Below are positions 8,079 to 16,196 of a stretch of 34,191 nucleotides of DNA, in pieces. Source of the DNA: Synergistaceae bacterium. GTDB taxonomy: Bacteria; Synergistota; Synergistia; Synergistales; Thermovirgaceae. A program made the translations under genes and the position numbers. The stretch lies in the NCBI GenBank assembly GCA_012729145.1, contig JAAYDT010000053.1:1-34191 (forward strand). The letters are read 5' to 3'. The notes beneath the pieces are model-generated. The model was given only the letters and a program-made list of their open reading frames with translations, ran no database searches and was not told where the DNA came from. Position 1 is the first letter of the stretch. The number at the start of each line of letters is the position of its first letter.

Positions 8079-8419
8079 ACCTGTAACTCGTGACTCGGAA
8101 GATCAAAAGGCGTGAACGGTAAACAGTCAACAGTAAACGGTGTCACAAAAAGCTTTGAAAAGTTGTCCTTACCGTTCACCGTTTACCGTTTACGCACTTG
8201 ACTCTTCGTTTAACGTCTCACGGGTTTTTCTCCTTCCTGCTGCCTGCAGCCTGACTCCTGTCTCCCCGGGCTTACGCTCTTCCGTCTCACGTCTCACGTC
8301 TTACATCTCACGCATTTGGTTTTTACGTACTTTCCCCATCGACCGGGAAGGCCTGCAACGGTTAGAATATCATCTGAGGACCTGTAACCGGTCCCACCTT
8401 CCAACATCCAAAGGAAAGG
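8079..8419. repeat. repeat-filled gap with imperfect inverted repeat (8110-8142 / 8171-8195)
   Basis: The gap after the permease contains GCGTGAACGGTAAAC at 8110 and its near reverse complement ending GTTTACGC at 8195, then runs of CTCACGTCTCACGTC-type text near 8280-8315. The same words recur at 11330-11370, 11708-11798, 16380-16568 and 33150-33236. No gene is seen. Confidence 0.6.
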
Positions 8420-9409
8420 ATGATGATCTTGAGAAAAGCATCTCTGCTTGCCCTTGCTCTCCTTCTGTGCCTCGTTCCCGCCGCGCTGGCCACGGAGACG
8501 GCTCCCTCGAAATTTACCCTCTTCGTCGACGCCGGATGGGTAAAAGCTAACGCTTCCAGTGTTGTCCTGGTCGACGCCAGGGCTTCCACGCTCTACGCCA
8601 AGGGACATATCCCCGGGGCGGCGAACGCTGAATGGACCTACTTCGCCAACGTGAAGGGGCAGCCGGGCAATCCCGGCTGGGGAGAGATATTTCCCAAGGA
8701 TACCCTTGCGAAAAAGATCGGCGCTCTCGGGATAAACGGCAAGAAGCCCATCGTGGTCTACGGCGACTGCGGCGGCTGGGGGCAGGAAGGCTGGGTGGCC
8801 TGGATACTTCGCCTCTCGGGGATAGAGAACGTCCGTGTTCTTGACGGAGGGTACAATGCCTGGCTCGCCGCGGGCGGTAAAGCCTCAACGACGGCGACCA
8901 AGCCCAGGGCCGTGGCCTTCTCCATAGCCTCCTTCCAGGGAGGCTACAAGGTCACCACTCCCTGGCTGGCATCCAAGCTCGGCGAGGTCAAGGTTGTAGA
9001 CGCAAGGACCCCCTTCGAGTATGAAGGAGGAAGGATCTTCCAGGAGCGCCGGGGAGGGCATATCCCTGGAGCGATCAACATCCCCTATGACGTCGTCTTC
9101 AAACCCGACATGACCGTCCGGGAAGTGGAGGAACTCGACGCCATATTCAAAAGCTACGGTCTCGACCCCGAGGACGAGATAGTGGTCTACGACACCGCCG
9201 GCGTAAGGGCGGCCCACCTGGTTATGGTTCTGAGGATGGCCGGCTACGACAAGGCCCGGAACTACGACTCCTCCTTCCATGAGTGGGCCGGAACTCCAGA
9301 GCTGGAAGTGGTCCAGGGCAAGGAACCCGGCGGACAGGCACCTGCGATTGAAGAGATAGCCGAGGAGGAGCCGCCCCAGCCGGAAGCCGCGGAAGGGCAG
9401 TCCTCCTAG
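8420..9409 (+). CDS. exported two-domain rhodanese-family protein with atypical active sites
   Basis: This 329-aa protein has a Sec signal peptide (about 1-24, ending ALA) and two rhodanese domains (about 35-155 and 175-300). Family landmarks are VLVDAR and GHIPGAANAEW in the first domain, and VVDARTPFEYEG and GHIPGAINIPYD in the second. In tandem sulfurtransferases the catalytic cysteine starts the loop of the C-terminal domain (YCxxGxRA type). Here that position is Asp258 (VVYDTAGVRAAH). The only nearby cysteine is C117 in the N-terminal loop (YGDCGGWGQEG), two residues off the usual place. Thiosulfate sulfurtransferase activity is therefore doubtful. The tail (about 308-329) is Glu/Pro rich. 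The kinase gene starts 3 nt after its stop. Two ATGs open the frame (8420 and 8423). Confidence 0.85.
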   Translation: MMILRKASLLALALLLCLVPAALATETAPSKFTLFVDAGWVKANASSVVLVDARASTLYAKGHIPGAANAEWTYFANVKGQPGNPGWGEIFPKDTLAKKIGALGINGKKPIVVYGDCGGWGQEGWVAWILRLSGIENVRVLDGGYNAWLAAGGKASTTATKPRAVAFSIASFQGGYKVTTPWLASKLGEVKVVDARTPFEYEGGRIFQERRGGHIPGAINIPYDVVFKPDMTVREVEELDAIFKSYGLDPEDEIVVYDTAGVRAAHLVMVLRMAGYDKARNYDSSFHEWAGTPELEVVQGKEPGGQAPAIEEIAEEEPPQPEAAEGQSS

Positions 9410-9412
9410 AAT

Positions 9413-11053
9413 ATGTCCATTTCGGTCGAGATAGCCGGCGGGGGCTCCTACAGCCTGGACCCCCCCGTCGACGGCCAGGACCTTCTGCAGAAGCTGGGTG
9501 CCGGATGCGACAGGAAGATCGTCGCATGGCACGTGAACCGCTACCTGAGACCTCTGGATTGGCCTCTCAGGGAAGACTCACTTATCGATTTCGTCGACAC
9601 CTCCTCCTTCGAAGGAATGTCAGTCTACAGGGGCACGCTGGTCTTTGCCCTATCCCTGGCCTGCCGTGGAGCCCTCGGCGACGGAATATCGGTACGCCAC
9701 TCCATCAGTGACGGATACTACTGCGAACTCCAGTCAGGACCGGCCTCGCCGGAACAGACGGGCCTGGTCCGGGATGCGATGGAGTATATCATCCGCAGGG
9801 ACCTTCCCGTAAGGAGGGAGGTCCTCAGCATCGACTCCGCCGAGAGGATACTTCTGCAGCAGAACGAGCCCGACACGGCGGATCTTCTCAAGTACGCAGG
9901 AGTGGATCCGGTGAACCTGTACCAGTGCGACGGAGTCTACGGCTTCTTCTACGGCCCCCTGGCACCTTCGACCGGCTACCTCTCCTCCTGGGAGCTGGTC
10001 CCTTTCCGGGAAGGGATGGTCCTGAGGTTCCCTACCGTTGCATATCCCCTGGAACTTCCCCCCTTTACCCCCGCCGAGAAGCTGGCCGACGTATTTAACG
10101 AATACGGCGACTGGCTACAGATCCTCGGGGTAAAGACCATGGAGAACCTTCACAGCCAGGTGATCGACAACAAGGCCAGAGAGCTCGTCCTGGTTAGCGA
10201 GGCCCTTCACAGCCAGAAGCTCAACAGTATGTCCGAACGCATAACGGCAGGGCACAAGAAGAGACTGATCTGCATCTCCGGTCCCTCGGGGTCCGGCAAG
10301 ACCACAACTGCGGAGAGGCTCTCTATCCATCTCCGGGCCATGGGAGTTAAGCCCCTGGCGGTATCACTGGACGACTACTTCCTGGACCGTGAGAAGACCC
10401 CCCGCGACTCTGAAGGCAACTACGACTTCGAAGCCATCGAAGCCCTGGACCTGGAGCTTATTAACGGGCAGCTTGAGGATCTTCTGGAGGGCAGGGAGGT
10501 TACCCTCCCGCGATTCAACTTCCTTACCGGCAAACGTGAAGAGGGTCCCAGGGTAAGGATGGGCAAAGACGACATCCTTATCATCGAGGGGATCCACGGG
10601 CTCAACAGCAGGATCACCAGCCAGATACCGGCGGACATCAAGTTCAGCGTCTACATCTCGCCTCTCACCGGCATTAGCCTGGACAGGCACAACAGGACCA
10701 GCACCACCGACAACAGGCTCCTGAGGAGGCTCGTCAGGGACCGGCGGCTCAGGGGCAAGAGCGCATCCACGACCCTTGCGCAGTGGCCTTCGGTTATCAG
10801 GGGGGCTCAGAGGTACATCTTCCCCTACCAGGAGCTTGCAGACGAGATGTTCAACTCGGCGCTGGTCTACGAACTCGCCGTCCTCAAGGGCTACGCTGAA
10901 CCGATGCTGAGGACCGTCAGGGAGGATTCGCCAGAGTTCGGCGAGGCAGCTCGTCTACTCAATATCCTTCGATTCATACCCTATATTCCTGCCGATTACG
11001 TCCCTGACAACTCCATCCTCAGGGAGTTCATCGGAGGCGGGTGCTTTGAGTAA
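9413..11053 (+). CDS. nucleoside (uridine-type) kinase fused to a ThrRS-like N-terminal region
   Basis: This 546-aa protein has an N-terminal TGS/tRNA-synthetase-like part (about 1-240) with VRHSISDGYYCEL resembling the second additional domain of ThrRS. The C-terminal P-loop kinase (about 280-480) belongs to the phosphoribulokinase/uridine kinase group: Walker A GPSGSGKT at 290-297, SLDDYFLDREKTP near 318-330, and DILIIEGIHGLN near 387-398. Such fusions occur in anaerobic Firmicutes and Thermotogae and are annotated as nucleoside kinases. It probably phosphorylates uridine or cytidine in pyrimidine salvage. Start ATG at 9413 is 3 nt after the rhodanese stop, so the two are co-translated, with no obvious functional link. 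Confidence 0.85.
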   Translation: MSISVEIAGGGSYSLDPPVDGQDLLQKLGAGCDRKIVAWHVNRYLRPLDWPLREDSLIDFVDTSSFEGMSVYRGTLVFALSLACRGALGDGISVRHSISDGYYCELQSGPASPEQTGLVRDAMEYIIRRDLPVRREVLSIDSAERILLQQNEPDTADLLKYAGVDPVNLYQCDGVYGFFYGPLAPSTGYLSSWELVPFREGMVLRFPTVAYPLELPPFTPAEKLADVFNEYGDWLQILGVKTMENLHSQVIDNKARELVLVSEALHSQKLNSMSERITAGHKKRLICISGPSGSGKTTTAERLSIHLRAMGVKPLAVSLDDYFLDREKTPRDSEGNYDFEAIEALDLELINGQLEDLLEGREVTLPRFNFLTGKREEGPRVRMGKDDILIIEGIHGLNSRITSQIPADIKFSVYISPLTGISLDRHNRTSTTDNRLLRRLVRDRRLRGKSASTTLAQWPSVIRGAQRYIFPYQELADEMFNSALVYELAVLKGYAEPMLRTVREDSPEFGEAARLLNILRFIPYIPADYVPDNSILREFIGGGCFE

Positions 11054-11193
11054 GGGCATATTGCGTAATAAGTTAGACGTGAGAAGTGAGATGAAAAACC
11101 CCTGGATCGAGGCCAGACCCGAGAACTTGCACCACAGAGGACGCAGAGGGCCGCAGAGAAAATCTTTTTGCTGTATAAACCAGGAAAGTAAAG

Positions 11194-11234
11194 CCTTGGG
11201 GTCAGACCTTGAATTTAAGCATTTGCATGCAATA
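11194..11234 (+). repeat. copy of the RAYT-associated GGGGTCAGACCTTGAATT repeat
   Basis: CCTTGGGGTCAGACCTTGAA and the following bases match the repeats at 25901-25938, 29007-29044 and (inverted) 29919-29953. The second half (TTTAAGCATTTGCATGCAA) has diverged. It lies 18 kb from the transposase gene, as expected for non-autonomous REP-like copies. Confidence 0.75.
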
Positions 11235-11278
11235 ACTCTGGCAGCAGGAGTAAGACTTCAGGAAGAGAAAGATCGACT

Positions 11279-11359
11279 GCGTAAACGGCACCTAGTCGCT
11301 TTCGCTCCGGGCAGCGCGAAGCCTCCCGAGGTGATCCAACGAGGGACTGGGTCAACGGT
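11279..11359 (+). repeat. left arm of a perfect 81-bp inverted repeat
   Basis: Bases 11279-11359 are the exact reverse complement of 11718-11798, with 358 nt between the arms. The arm starts GCGTAAACGGCACCTAGTCG and ends GGGTCAACGGT, so its tips carry the GTAAACGG word found in other gaps. The enclosed segment contains CTCTGTGGTG-type and GGGGCACC-type words shared with 33000-33125 and 31310-31345. Confidence 0.92.
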
Positions 11360-11717
11360 CAACGGTAAACGGTTAACTGTTAACAGCAACACCAAATTGG
11401 ATTTCCCGCAAAATTTACCCTCTGCGGCCCTCTTCGTCCTGACCTGCGATGGCGGTTCGCCAGCCAGGTCACTTGTCTTTGGTGAAAAGGGGCATAACTT
11501 GTTACTGGCACCCTTTCGCTACCTCTTGGGGCACCTGGTAACACGTGAGTGGTTTTTAAACCCGCAAAAAGACCCAGGTTTTCCTCTCTCTCGCACTCCT
11601 CTGCGCTCTCTGTGGTGGAAAATTTCTAGCCTTGCACTGGCTTCAGGTTTTCCTTTTAACTCCTCAAATCTTTCTTCTGACGCCTCTCACTTTGTGTCTT
11701 TTTTCCGTTTCCCGTTC

Positions 11718-11798
11718 ACCGTTGACCCAGTCCCTCGTTGGATCACCTCGGGAGGCTTCGCGCTGCCCGGAGCGAAAGCGACTAGGTGCCGTTTACGC
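11718..11798 (-). repeat. right arm of the perfect 81-bp inverted repeat
   Basis: This is the exact reverse complement of 11279-11359. The arm ends 30 nt before the LacI-type gene, so that gene's promoter must lie in the repeat or in the short spacer. I see no clear promoter there. Confidence 0.92.
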
Positions 11799-11827
11799 CT
11801 TTCGATCTTCCACCGAGGTTCTCTCCC

Positions 11828-12646
11828 ATGCGCGTAACCATGTCCGACGTCGCCAAGGCAGCTGGAGTCAACAAGGCGACGGTCAGCCGGGTTCTCCGGG
11901 GCGATTCCCGCATCAGCCCTTCCACAAGCGAAAAGGTCTGGGCGGCCGTAAAGGAGCTGGGCTATCGCCCCGATGCCATTGCCAGGGGTCTCTCCAGCAG
12001 CAGCAGTGACACGGTCGGTGTCTTCCTGAGGGATATCTCCTCCCCCTGGGCAGGTGAATACCTGGCCGGCCTGGAGAGGGTGCTCTCACGCCACGGTATT
12101 GAGTTCATCCTCCGCGCGACCGGGGGCGACCCGCAGCAGAGGCGAAACGCCATGTACCGGCTCCTCTCGAGGAGGGTCGACGGATTCGTCTGGCTTGACG
12201 GTGAACCGGAACCTGACGCCGGCATCCCTTCCATTACCGTGGGCAGAACCAGGGCCGGAGGGGCCTCAGTGTCAGTCGATATCGGTTCCGCCGCTTCACA
12301 GCTGACCCGGCTGGCTGAAGGCCGCAAGATCGAGGTCTTCCAGGGGGAGAACCCCCTTTTCCCCGGCATTCAGGTTCTCCTGCCGGGGGATACGGAAAGG
12401 GGAGGAGGGACTGTCAGAATCTTTGACGGTCTCCTTCCTCCCCGGAACGGATCCTCTTCAGAGGGTATTGCCGTTGTCTGCGCCACCAGGCGATGCCCCG
12501 TGGTCCCTTCCGGGGCCTGGAAGCTCTACTGGCCCGCCTTCGAACTGGGCACACTATCGGCCAGGCTGCTTCTGAACACCATTCAGGCCAAGGGCGTCCG
12601 CCCCGGCGCAGTTTCGGTACTCCCTGTCCTTTCGGGCCCCTTCTAA
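11828..12646 (+). CDS. LacI-family transcriptional regulator, compact sensor domain
   Basis: This 272-aa protein has a clear LacI helix-turn-helix and hinge (SDVAKAAGVNKATVSRVLRG, then SEKVWAAVKELGYRPDAIARGLSS, about 5-58). A periplasmic-binding-protein-like domain follows and ends with the usual LYWPAFELGTLSARLLL-type segment near 231-247. It is about 60 residues shorter than typical LacI proteins (330-340 aa), and the middle of the sensor domain is compressed and Gly/Arg-rich. Ligand binding may be altered or lost. Start could be 11828 or 11840; only a weak GAGG site is visible. It sits beside the inverted repeat with no sugar genes nearby, so the target is unknown. Its stop overlaps the convergent homoserine dehydrogenase gene by 4 nt. 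Confidence 0.8.
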   Translation: MRVTMSDVAKAAGVNKATVSRVLRGDSRISPSTSEKVWAAVKELGYRPDAIARGLSSSSSDTVGVFLRDISSPWAGEYLAGLERVLSRHGIEFILRATGGDPQQRRNAMYRLLSRRVDGFVWLDGEPEPDAGIPSITVGRTRAGGASVSVDIGSAASQLTRLAEGRKIEVFQGENPLFPGIQVLLPGDTERGGGTVRIFDGLLPPRNGSSSEGIAVVCATRRCPVVPSGAWKLYWPAFELGTLSARLLLNTIQAKGVRPGAVSVLPVLSGPF

Positions 12647-13674
12647 TCCTTTCCGTGTATCCTGTTCACTGCCAGAAGGTCTGTCAGAAGGGCCTGGCCG
12701 GTCTCCACCCTCCCGGCACCGGGTCCCACAATAGTGACCTCTCCAAGGTGGTCGGTGACCAGGGTAAGTGCATTGGTGGCATCCATGATCCCCGCCAGAG
12801 GGTGGGTCAGGGGGACCTCCCCTGGAGCGACTTTCGCGACCAGCTTGCCCCCATCCCTTCCGACCTCTGCGATCAGCTTTATCCTTGCACCCCTGCCCTT
12901 GGCAGAGGCAATATCATCCGGCGTGATATCCGTTATCCCCTTGCGATCCACATCTTCCACTTTTATCGGTTCACCCATGATGACCTTGGCAAGCACCTGG
13001 ACCTTCACCGCCGCGTCCCAACCCTCCACGTCACCGGTGGGGTCCGCTTCGGCATAACCCAGCTCCTGGGCCTTTTTCAGGGCCTCGTCGTAGTCCATGC
13101 CCTCTTCCATCCGGGAAAGGATGTAGTTGGTGGTCCCGTTGACGATACCCATGGCTCCCGTGATGTCGCAGCCGGCCAGGGCCTCGCGGGCAAGGTTCAG
13201 CGTCGGAGTTCCGCTCATTACCACGCCCTCGAAAAAGTAGGAGACCCCCGTGCTCTCGGCCAGGGCCAGCAGCTCTGGGAGTGCGATCGATACGGGGCCC
13301 TTGTTGGTGGATACCACGTGAACGCCCTTCTCCAGGGCGGTCCTGATATGGCTTACGCCCGGTTCTCCTGTGGTGAGGTCCGTGTAGGTTGCCTCGGTGA
13401 TCACCTGGGCATAACCCCCCCTGATCAGCGAGAGGGTGTCCTTCTCAGTCGCGTCGGGGTGGTTCTTCAGGGTCCCGTTTTTATCGATCTCCTCGAGAAT
13501 GGACCTCAGATCGACGCCGGCGGAGTTCAGAACCGAACCCTTCACCGGGTCAGCGATGAAGGTCACCTTGCACTCGAAACCGTAGCGCTCCCTGAGGGTA
13601 CACCGCTTTTCCTCCAGAATCCTTGCCAGTCCCTGACCCACGTTGCCGAATCCTACCAAACCCAGATTCCACAT
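12643..13674 (-). CDS. hom: homoserine dehydrogenase
   Basis: This 343-aa enzyme reduces aspartate semialdehyde to homoserine with NAD(P)H, on the route to threonine and methionine. It shows the Rossmann GFGNVG (8-13), STNKGP near 122-127, NGTTNYIL (179-186), and the catalytic segment EADPTGDVEGWDAAVK (209-224, with K224 the expected catalytic lysine). GPGAGR lies near the C-terminus. It lacks the C-terminal ACT domain of the 430-aa feedback-regulated form. A near-perfect AGGAGGTGATCT ribosome site precedes the ATG. It lies 19 nt downstream of the AOR-family gene and is probably co-transcribed with it. Confidence 0.92.
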   Translation of the reverse strand: MWNLGLVGFGNVGQGLARILEEKRCTLRERYGFECKVTFIADPVKGSVLNSAGVDLRSILEEIDKNGTLKNHPDATEKDTLSLIRGGYAQVITEATYTDLTTGEPGVSHIRTALEKGVHVVSTNKGPVSIALPELLALAESTGVSYFFEGVVMSGTPTLNLAREALAGCDITGAMGIVNGTTNYILSRMEEGMDYDEALKKAQELGYAEADPTGDVEGWDAAVKVQVLAKVIMGEPIKVEDVDRKGITDITPDDIASAKGRGARIKLIAEVGRDGGKLVAKVAPGEVPLTHPLAGIMDATNALTLVTDHLGEVTIVGPGAGRVETGQALLTDLLAVNRIHGKD

Positions 13675-13693
13675 ATCCAGAGATCACCTCCTG

Positions 13694-15487
13694 TCAAATT
13701 CGCACCTGGATCCCCAGTCTCTCAACCGTTTCGGCCTTGGGGCGTCCGTCGCTGTCCCATCCTCTCAGTTCATAGTACTCCTCAAGCATCCTGTCGAAGT
13801 CCTCACGCTTGAGGGATACCTTCTCTTCACCCCTGGGTGGCATGGGAAGCGGGTCCTCGAACATCCTCGGCGGCAGGGTATCGTCCTTCCTTGAGATCCC
13901 TGCCTCACGGATGTTGAACATCCTGATATGGTTCCAGATCCTCTCGCCGGCAGTGAGGTATTCCTCCTCGCTGATATCCCAGCCGGTTACGTGCCTGAGA
14001 CAGGCCAAAGCCCTCTCCTGGGCGTAAGGAGCGAAGTCACATACCACCAGCGAATATGCTGCTGCTCTCTCGTCCTGGACCGTTTTGACCGTCTTTGCCA
14101 TTCCCTCCGTGGAGAAGCGGGGCAGGTGCCCGTCCAGTTCGCCGAGCACCGTCCAGGCTCTCTGGTGGCAGCCTCCGCGGTCGGAGGTGGCGTAGGCCAG
14201 GGCCATTCCCCAGGTCGCCCTGGGTTCGTAACCGGGAAGCTCAAGCCCCTTCACGTGGATGGCGAAGTGGTCCGTGTCATTGCCGATCTCCGCGGCGGCG
14301 GCCTTTACCCCATTGGCCAGGACCTCTCCGAGACCTCTCCTGTAGGCGACGTCCTCAAGAAGTTTAGCCTGTCCTTCGGCATCGCCGAACTCCGGCGCTT
14401 CGGGGAGGATGCCTCTCTGCCGGCACTCCATGGCGAAACCCGCTATGCCCCCGGCCGATATGGTGTCCAGTCCCAGCTGGTTGCAGATCCTTACGGCCTT
14501 TGTCAGCAGGGGCATCTTCCCAACACCGTTGTTGCTCCCCAGGAGGGCGATGGACTCGTACTCCACCTTGACAGGGTGTCCGTCGTCCTCAAGGACCTTG
14601 CCGCAGATGATGGGGCAGTTGGAGCAGGCCACGTCCTTCTTGGTATAGTGCCTGAGGTTAGTCGAGACCAGCCCGTAGATGGGCACGAAGTAACCCTGCT
14701 GGAAGTTGTACGATGGCAGAATGCCCGTTCGGCTCATGGATTCCACCAGTGACGACGTCCCCACTATACGTCGAGTGTGGATCTGGTCATTGGCATTTAT
14801 TGCCTTGACTATCTCTGCCACCTGTTCCCTGAAGGGGCCCTCCTCGGCGATTGGGATGCTGCCGGTTCCCCTGACGGCTATGGCCTTGAGGTTCTTGCTT
14901 CCCATGACCGCCCCGGTGCCGCCCCGTCCAGCGACACCGGCTCTGGACTTGTCGCTGTCGCTGTCCATGGTTATGGTGGCAATGGGAACAAGGTTCTCCC
15001 CCGCAGGACCTATCACCGCTACTCGGGCGTTACCGTCGGTCTTCTCCCGGACTGCAAAGACAGTGTCGTCAACGGTCTTTCCCCAGAGGTCCGAGGCGTC
15101 CCGGAGCTCCGCCTTGCCGTCTTCCAGCCAGAGATAGGCAGGTCTGTCCGCCTTGCCGGTGACGATGATCCCGTCGTAGCCCGCCATCCTCAGTTCCTTT
15201 GCGAAGTGTCCGCCGGCATGACTGTCGACGTACATGCCGGTAAGCGGCGACCTGGTTACCACGACGAAGCGCCCCGAGGTCGGGAAAGCGGTCCCCGTGA
15301 AGGGCCCCGTCAGAAAGATCAGGACGTTCCCGGGGTCCAGTGCCCCCGTTCCGGGCGCCATCATGGAATCCAGCAGGTAGACTCCCAGACCCTTTCCTCC
15401 TATGTACTTCCTTGCGATCTCTTCAGGGACCACATGGTCCCTGAAAGATCCCGATCCAAGATCGACGTGCAGAAACTTCCCGTACAT
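13694..15487 (-). CDS. aldehyde:ferredoxin oxidoreductase family protein (W/Mo enzyme)
   Basis: This 597-aa protein is full length for the AOR family, which oxidises aldehydes to acids with ferredoxin as acceptor and a tungsto- or molybdo-bis-pterin cofactor. The proximal [4Fe-4S] ligands are C288, C291 and C295 (CSNCPIIC) and C483 (VVCDFAPY). AGRGGTGAVMGSKNLKAI (186-203) and the N-terminal GGKGLG (30-35) are family signatures. Ribosome site AAGGGGGGAAGAG precedes the ATG. The gene follows a UAG-interrupted small membrane-protein frame that overlaps its start, and precedes homoserine dehydrogenase. The aldehyde substrate is unknown. Pairing with hom could mean aspartate-semialdehyde-related or Ehrlich-type aldehyde metabolism, which is speculation. 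Confidence 0.92.
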   Translation of the reverse strand: MYGKFLHVDLGSGSFRDHVVPEEIARKYIGGKGLGVYLLDSMMAPGTGALDPGNVLIFLTGPFTGTAFPTSGRFVVVTRSPLTGMYVDSHAGGHFAKELRMAGYDGIIVTGKADRPAYLWLEDGKAELRDASDLWGKTVDDTVFAVREKTDGNARVAVIGPAGENLVPIATITMDSDSDKSRAGVAGRGGTGAVMGSKNLKAIAVRGTGSIPIAEEGPFREQVAEIVKAINANDQIHTRRIVGTSSLVESMSRTGILPSYNFQQGYFVPIYGLVSTNLRHYTKKDVACSNCPIICGKVLEDDGHPVKVEYESIALLGSNNGVGKMPLLTKAVRICNQLGLDTISAGGIAGFAMECRQRGILPEAPEFGDAEGQAKLLEDVAYRRGLGEVLANGVKAAAAEIGNDTDHFAIHVKGLELPGYEPRATWGMALAYATSDRGGCHQRAWTVLGELDGHLPRFSTEGMAKTVKTVQDERAAAYSLVVCDFAPYAQERALACLRHVTGWDISEEEYLTAGERIWNHIRMFNIREAGISRKDDTLPPRMFEDPLPMPPRGEEKVSLKREDFDRMLEEYYELRGWDSDGRPKAETVERLGIQVRI

Positions 15488-15837
15488 CTCTCTTCCCCCC
15501 TTGCGAGATCGGAAAAATTGGCGTATTGGTCCGCCTGTTCTGCGGGGCTAAAAAAACCGAATAACTTCGCTATGATCCTCTCCGAAACGGTGTCGCGGAT
15601 CTCCCTCTTAGCCTCTCGAGTGGCCTCTTTCAGGTCTCTGCTGAGCCTGTAGGTCTCTCCTGCTGCCCCGGTCTTCCCGGAGAAAGATATCAGTTCTTCT
15701 TTGATCCTTGAACATTCCCCAAGGGAGCGGATGATGCTGTCACAGGCAAGCCCCAGCTACCAGAGGAAACCCATGAGGAAGATCATGAAAAAGATCAGGA
15801 ACGTACCCAAACCTTTTACCTCCTGAAAAACCATCAT
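15400..15837 (-). pseudogene. small membrane-anchored helical protein gene interrupted by one in-frame UAG
   Basis: A frame opens with ATG-ATG at 15837, with GGAGG about 8 nt upstream. It encodes a hydrophobic segment (FLIFFMIFLMGFLW, residues 13-26) and then meets a UAG at 15757-15759. The same frame stays open for another 118 codons, to 15400. It encodes a charged, helix-prone domain (KEELISFSGKTG, then RDLKEATREAKREIRDTVSE) with codon use like its neighbours, and no new start follows the UAG. TGG-to-TAG would be a single change. The last 88 nt overlap the AOR gene in another frame. It may be a recent pseudogene, a sequence error, or readthrough. Function is unknown. Confidence 0.5.
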
Positions 15838-15840
15838 AGT

Positions 15841-15856
15841 ATAGCCTCCAGGCTAT
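15841..15856 (-). promoter_or_regulatory. hairpin containing the ribosome site of the UAG-interrupted gene
   Basis: ATAGCCTCCAGGCTAT is a 7-bp inverted repeat with a 2-nt centre. On the minus strand the GGAGG ribosome site lies inside this stem, so folding could reduce translation initiation. Confidence 0.4.
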
Positions 15857-15936
15857 ATTCTATCGTGAAAAAGCCCCGACTTGACCGTTACTCTGAGGCC
15901 CAGTTGGTTTATTTTATGAAAATAAGTAAACTCTAG

Positions 15937-15964
15937 TTGACAAAACTCAGAAAGCGGATATACT
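15937..15964 (+). promoter_or_regulatory. sigma70-type promoter of the hairpin/terminator cassette
   Basis: Consensus TTGACA (15937-15942) and TATACT (15959-15964) are spaced by 16 nt, pointing rightward. The predicted transcript starts near 15971 and meets a terminator about 65 nt later. Confidence 0.7.
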
Positions 15965-15970
15965 TTGACA

Positions 15971-16048
15971 TCGTGAGTACCAGATCGTTGCCCGGTGTTT
16001 TAACGATCCAGCCGGGATCTGCAACAGCGGTTGTTGCTTTTTTGTTTT
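15971..16048 (+). ncRNA. candidate small RNA or attenuator leader with alternative hairpins
   Basis: The predicted transcript can pair GATCGTT (15983-15989) with AACGATC (16002-16008). Alternatively it can pair CCCGG (15991-15995) with CCGGG (16012-16016), closed by CAGATC/GATCTG (15981-15986 / 16016-16021). The two folds exclude each other, and the second reaches the base of the following terminator. This is the layout of a transcription attenuator or riboswitch, or of a terminated sRNA. The next gene on this strand is the 58-aa protein at 16197. I recognise no described RNA family. Confidence 0.5.
16021..16048 (+). terminator. Rho-independent terminator
   Basis: GCAACA (16021-16026) and TGTTGC (16032-16037) form a 6-bp stem with a 5-nt loop, followed by TTTTTTGTTTT. 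Confidence 0.7.
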
Positions 16049-16196
16049 GATCAAAAGTTTTTAACGCTTCAGACTTCAAACTTATCTTTTACAGGGGGTT
16101 CATCGCCACATGGTCCTTCGAATAAGATGCAGCCATCGGTCAGGAGATAACAAAGCAACGACAAAACTTTCAGCAGACCTGATCGGAGGGCTTGAT

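Noticed and set aside
11046-11837. 263-codon open frame on the plus strand between the kinase and the LacI gene
   Set aside because: It runs through a RAYT-type repeat and both arms of the 81-bp inverted repeat. Its predicted protein is a translation of repeat text with no domain.
12493-13812. 439-codon plus-strand frame opposite homoserine dehydrogenase
   Set aside because: The minus-strand gene has all homoserine dehydrogenase motifs and an ideal ribosome site. The plus-strand product is unlike any family.
15757-15759. UAG read as pyrrolysine
   Set aside because: No methylamine methyltransferase or pyl gene is visible, and the residue lies at a membrane-helix boundary. A point mutation or readthrough is simpler, so this is kept only as a finding to check.
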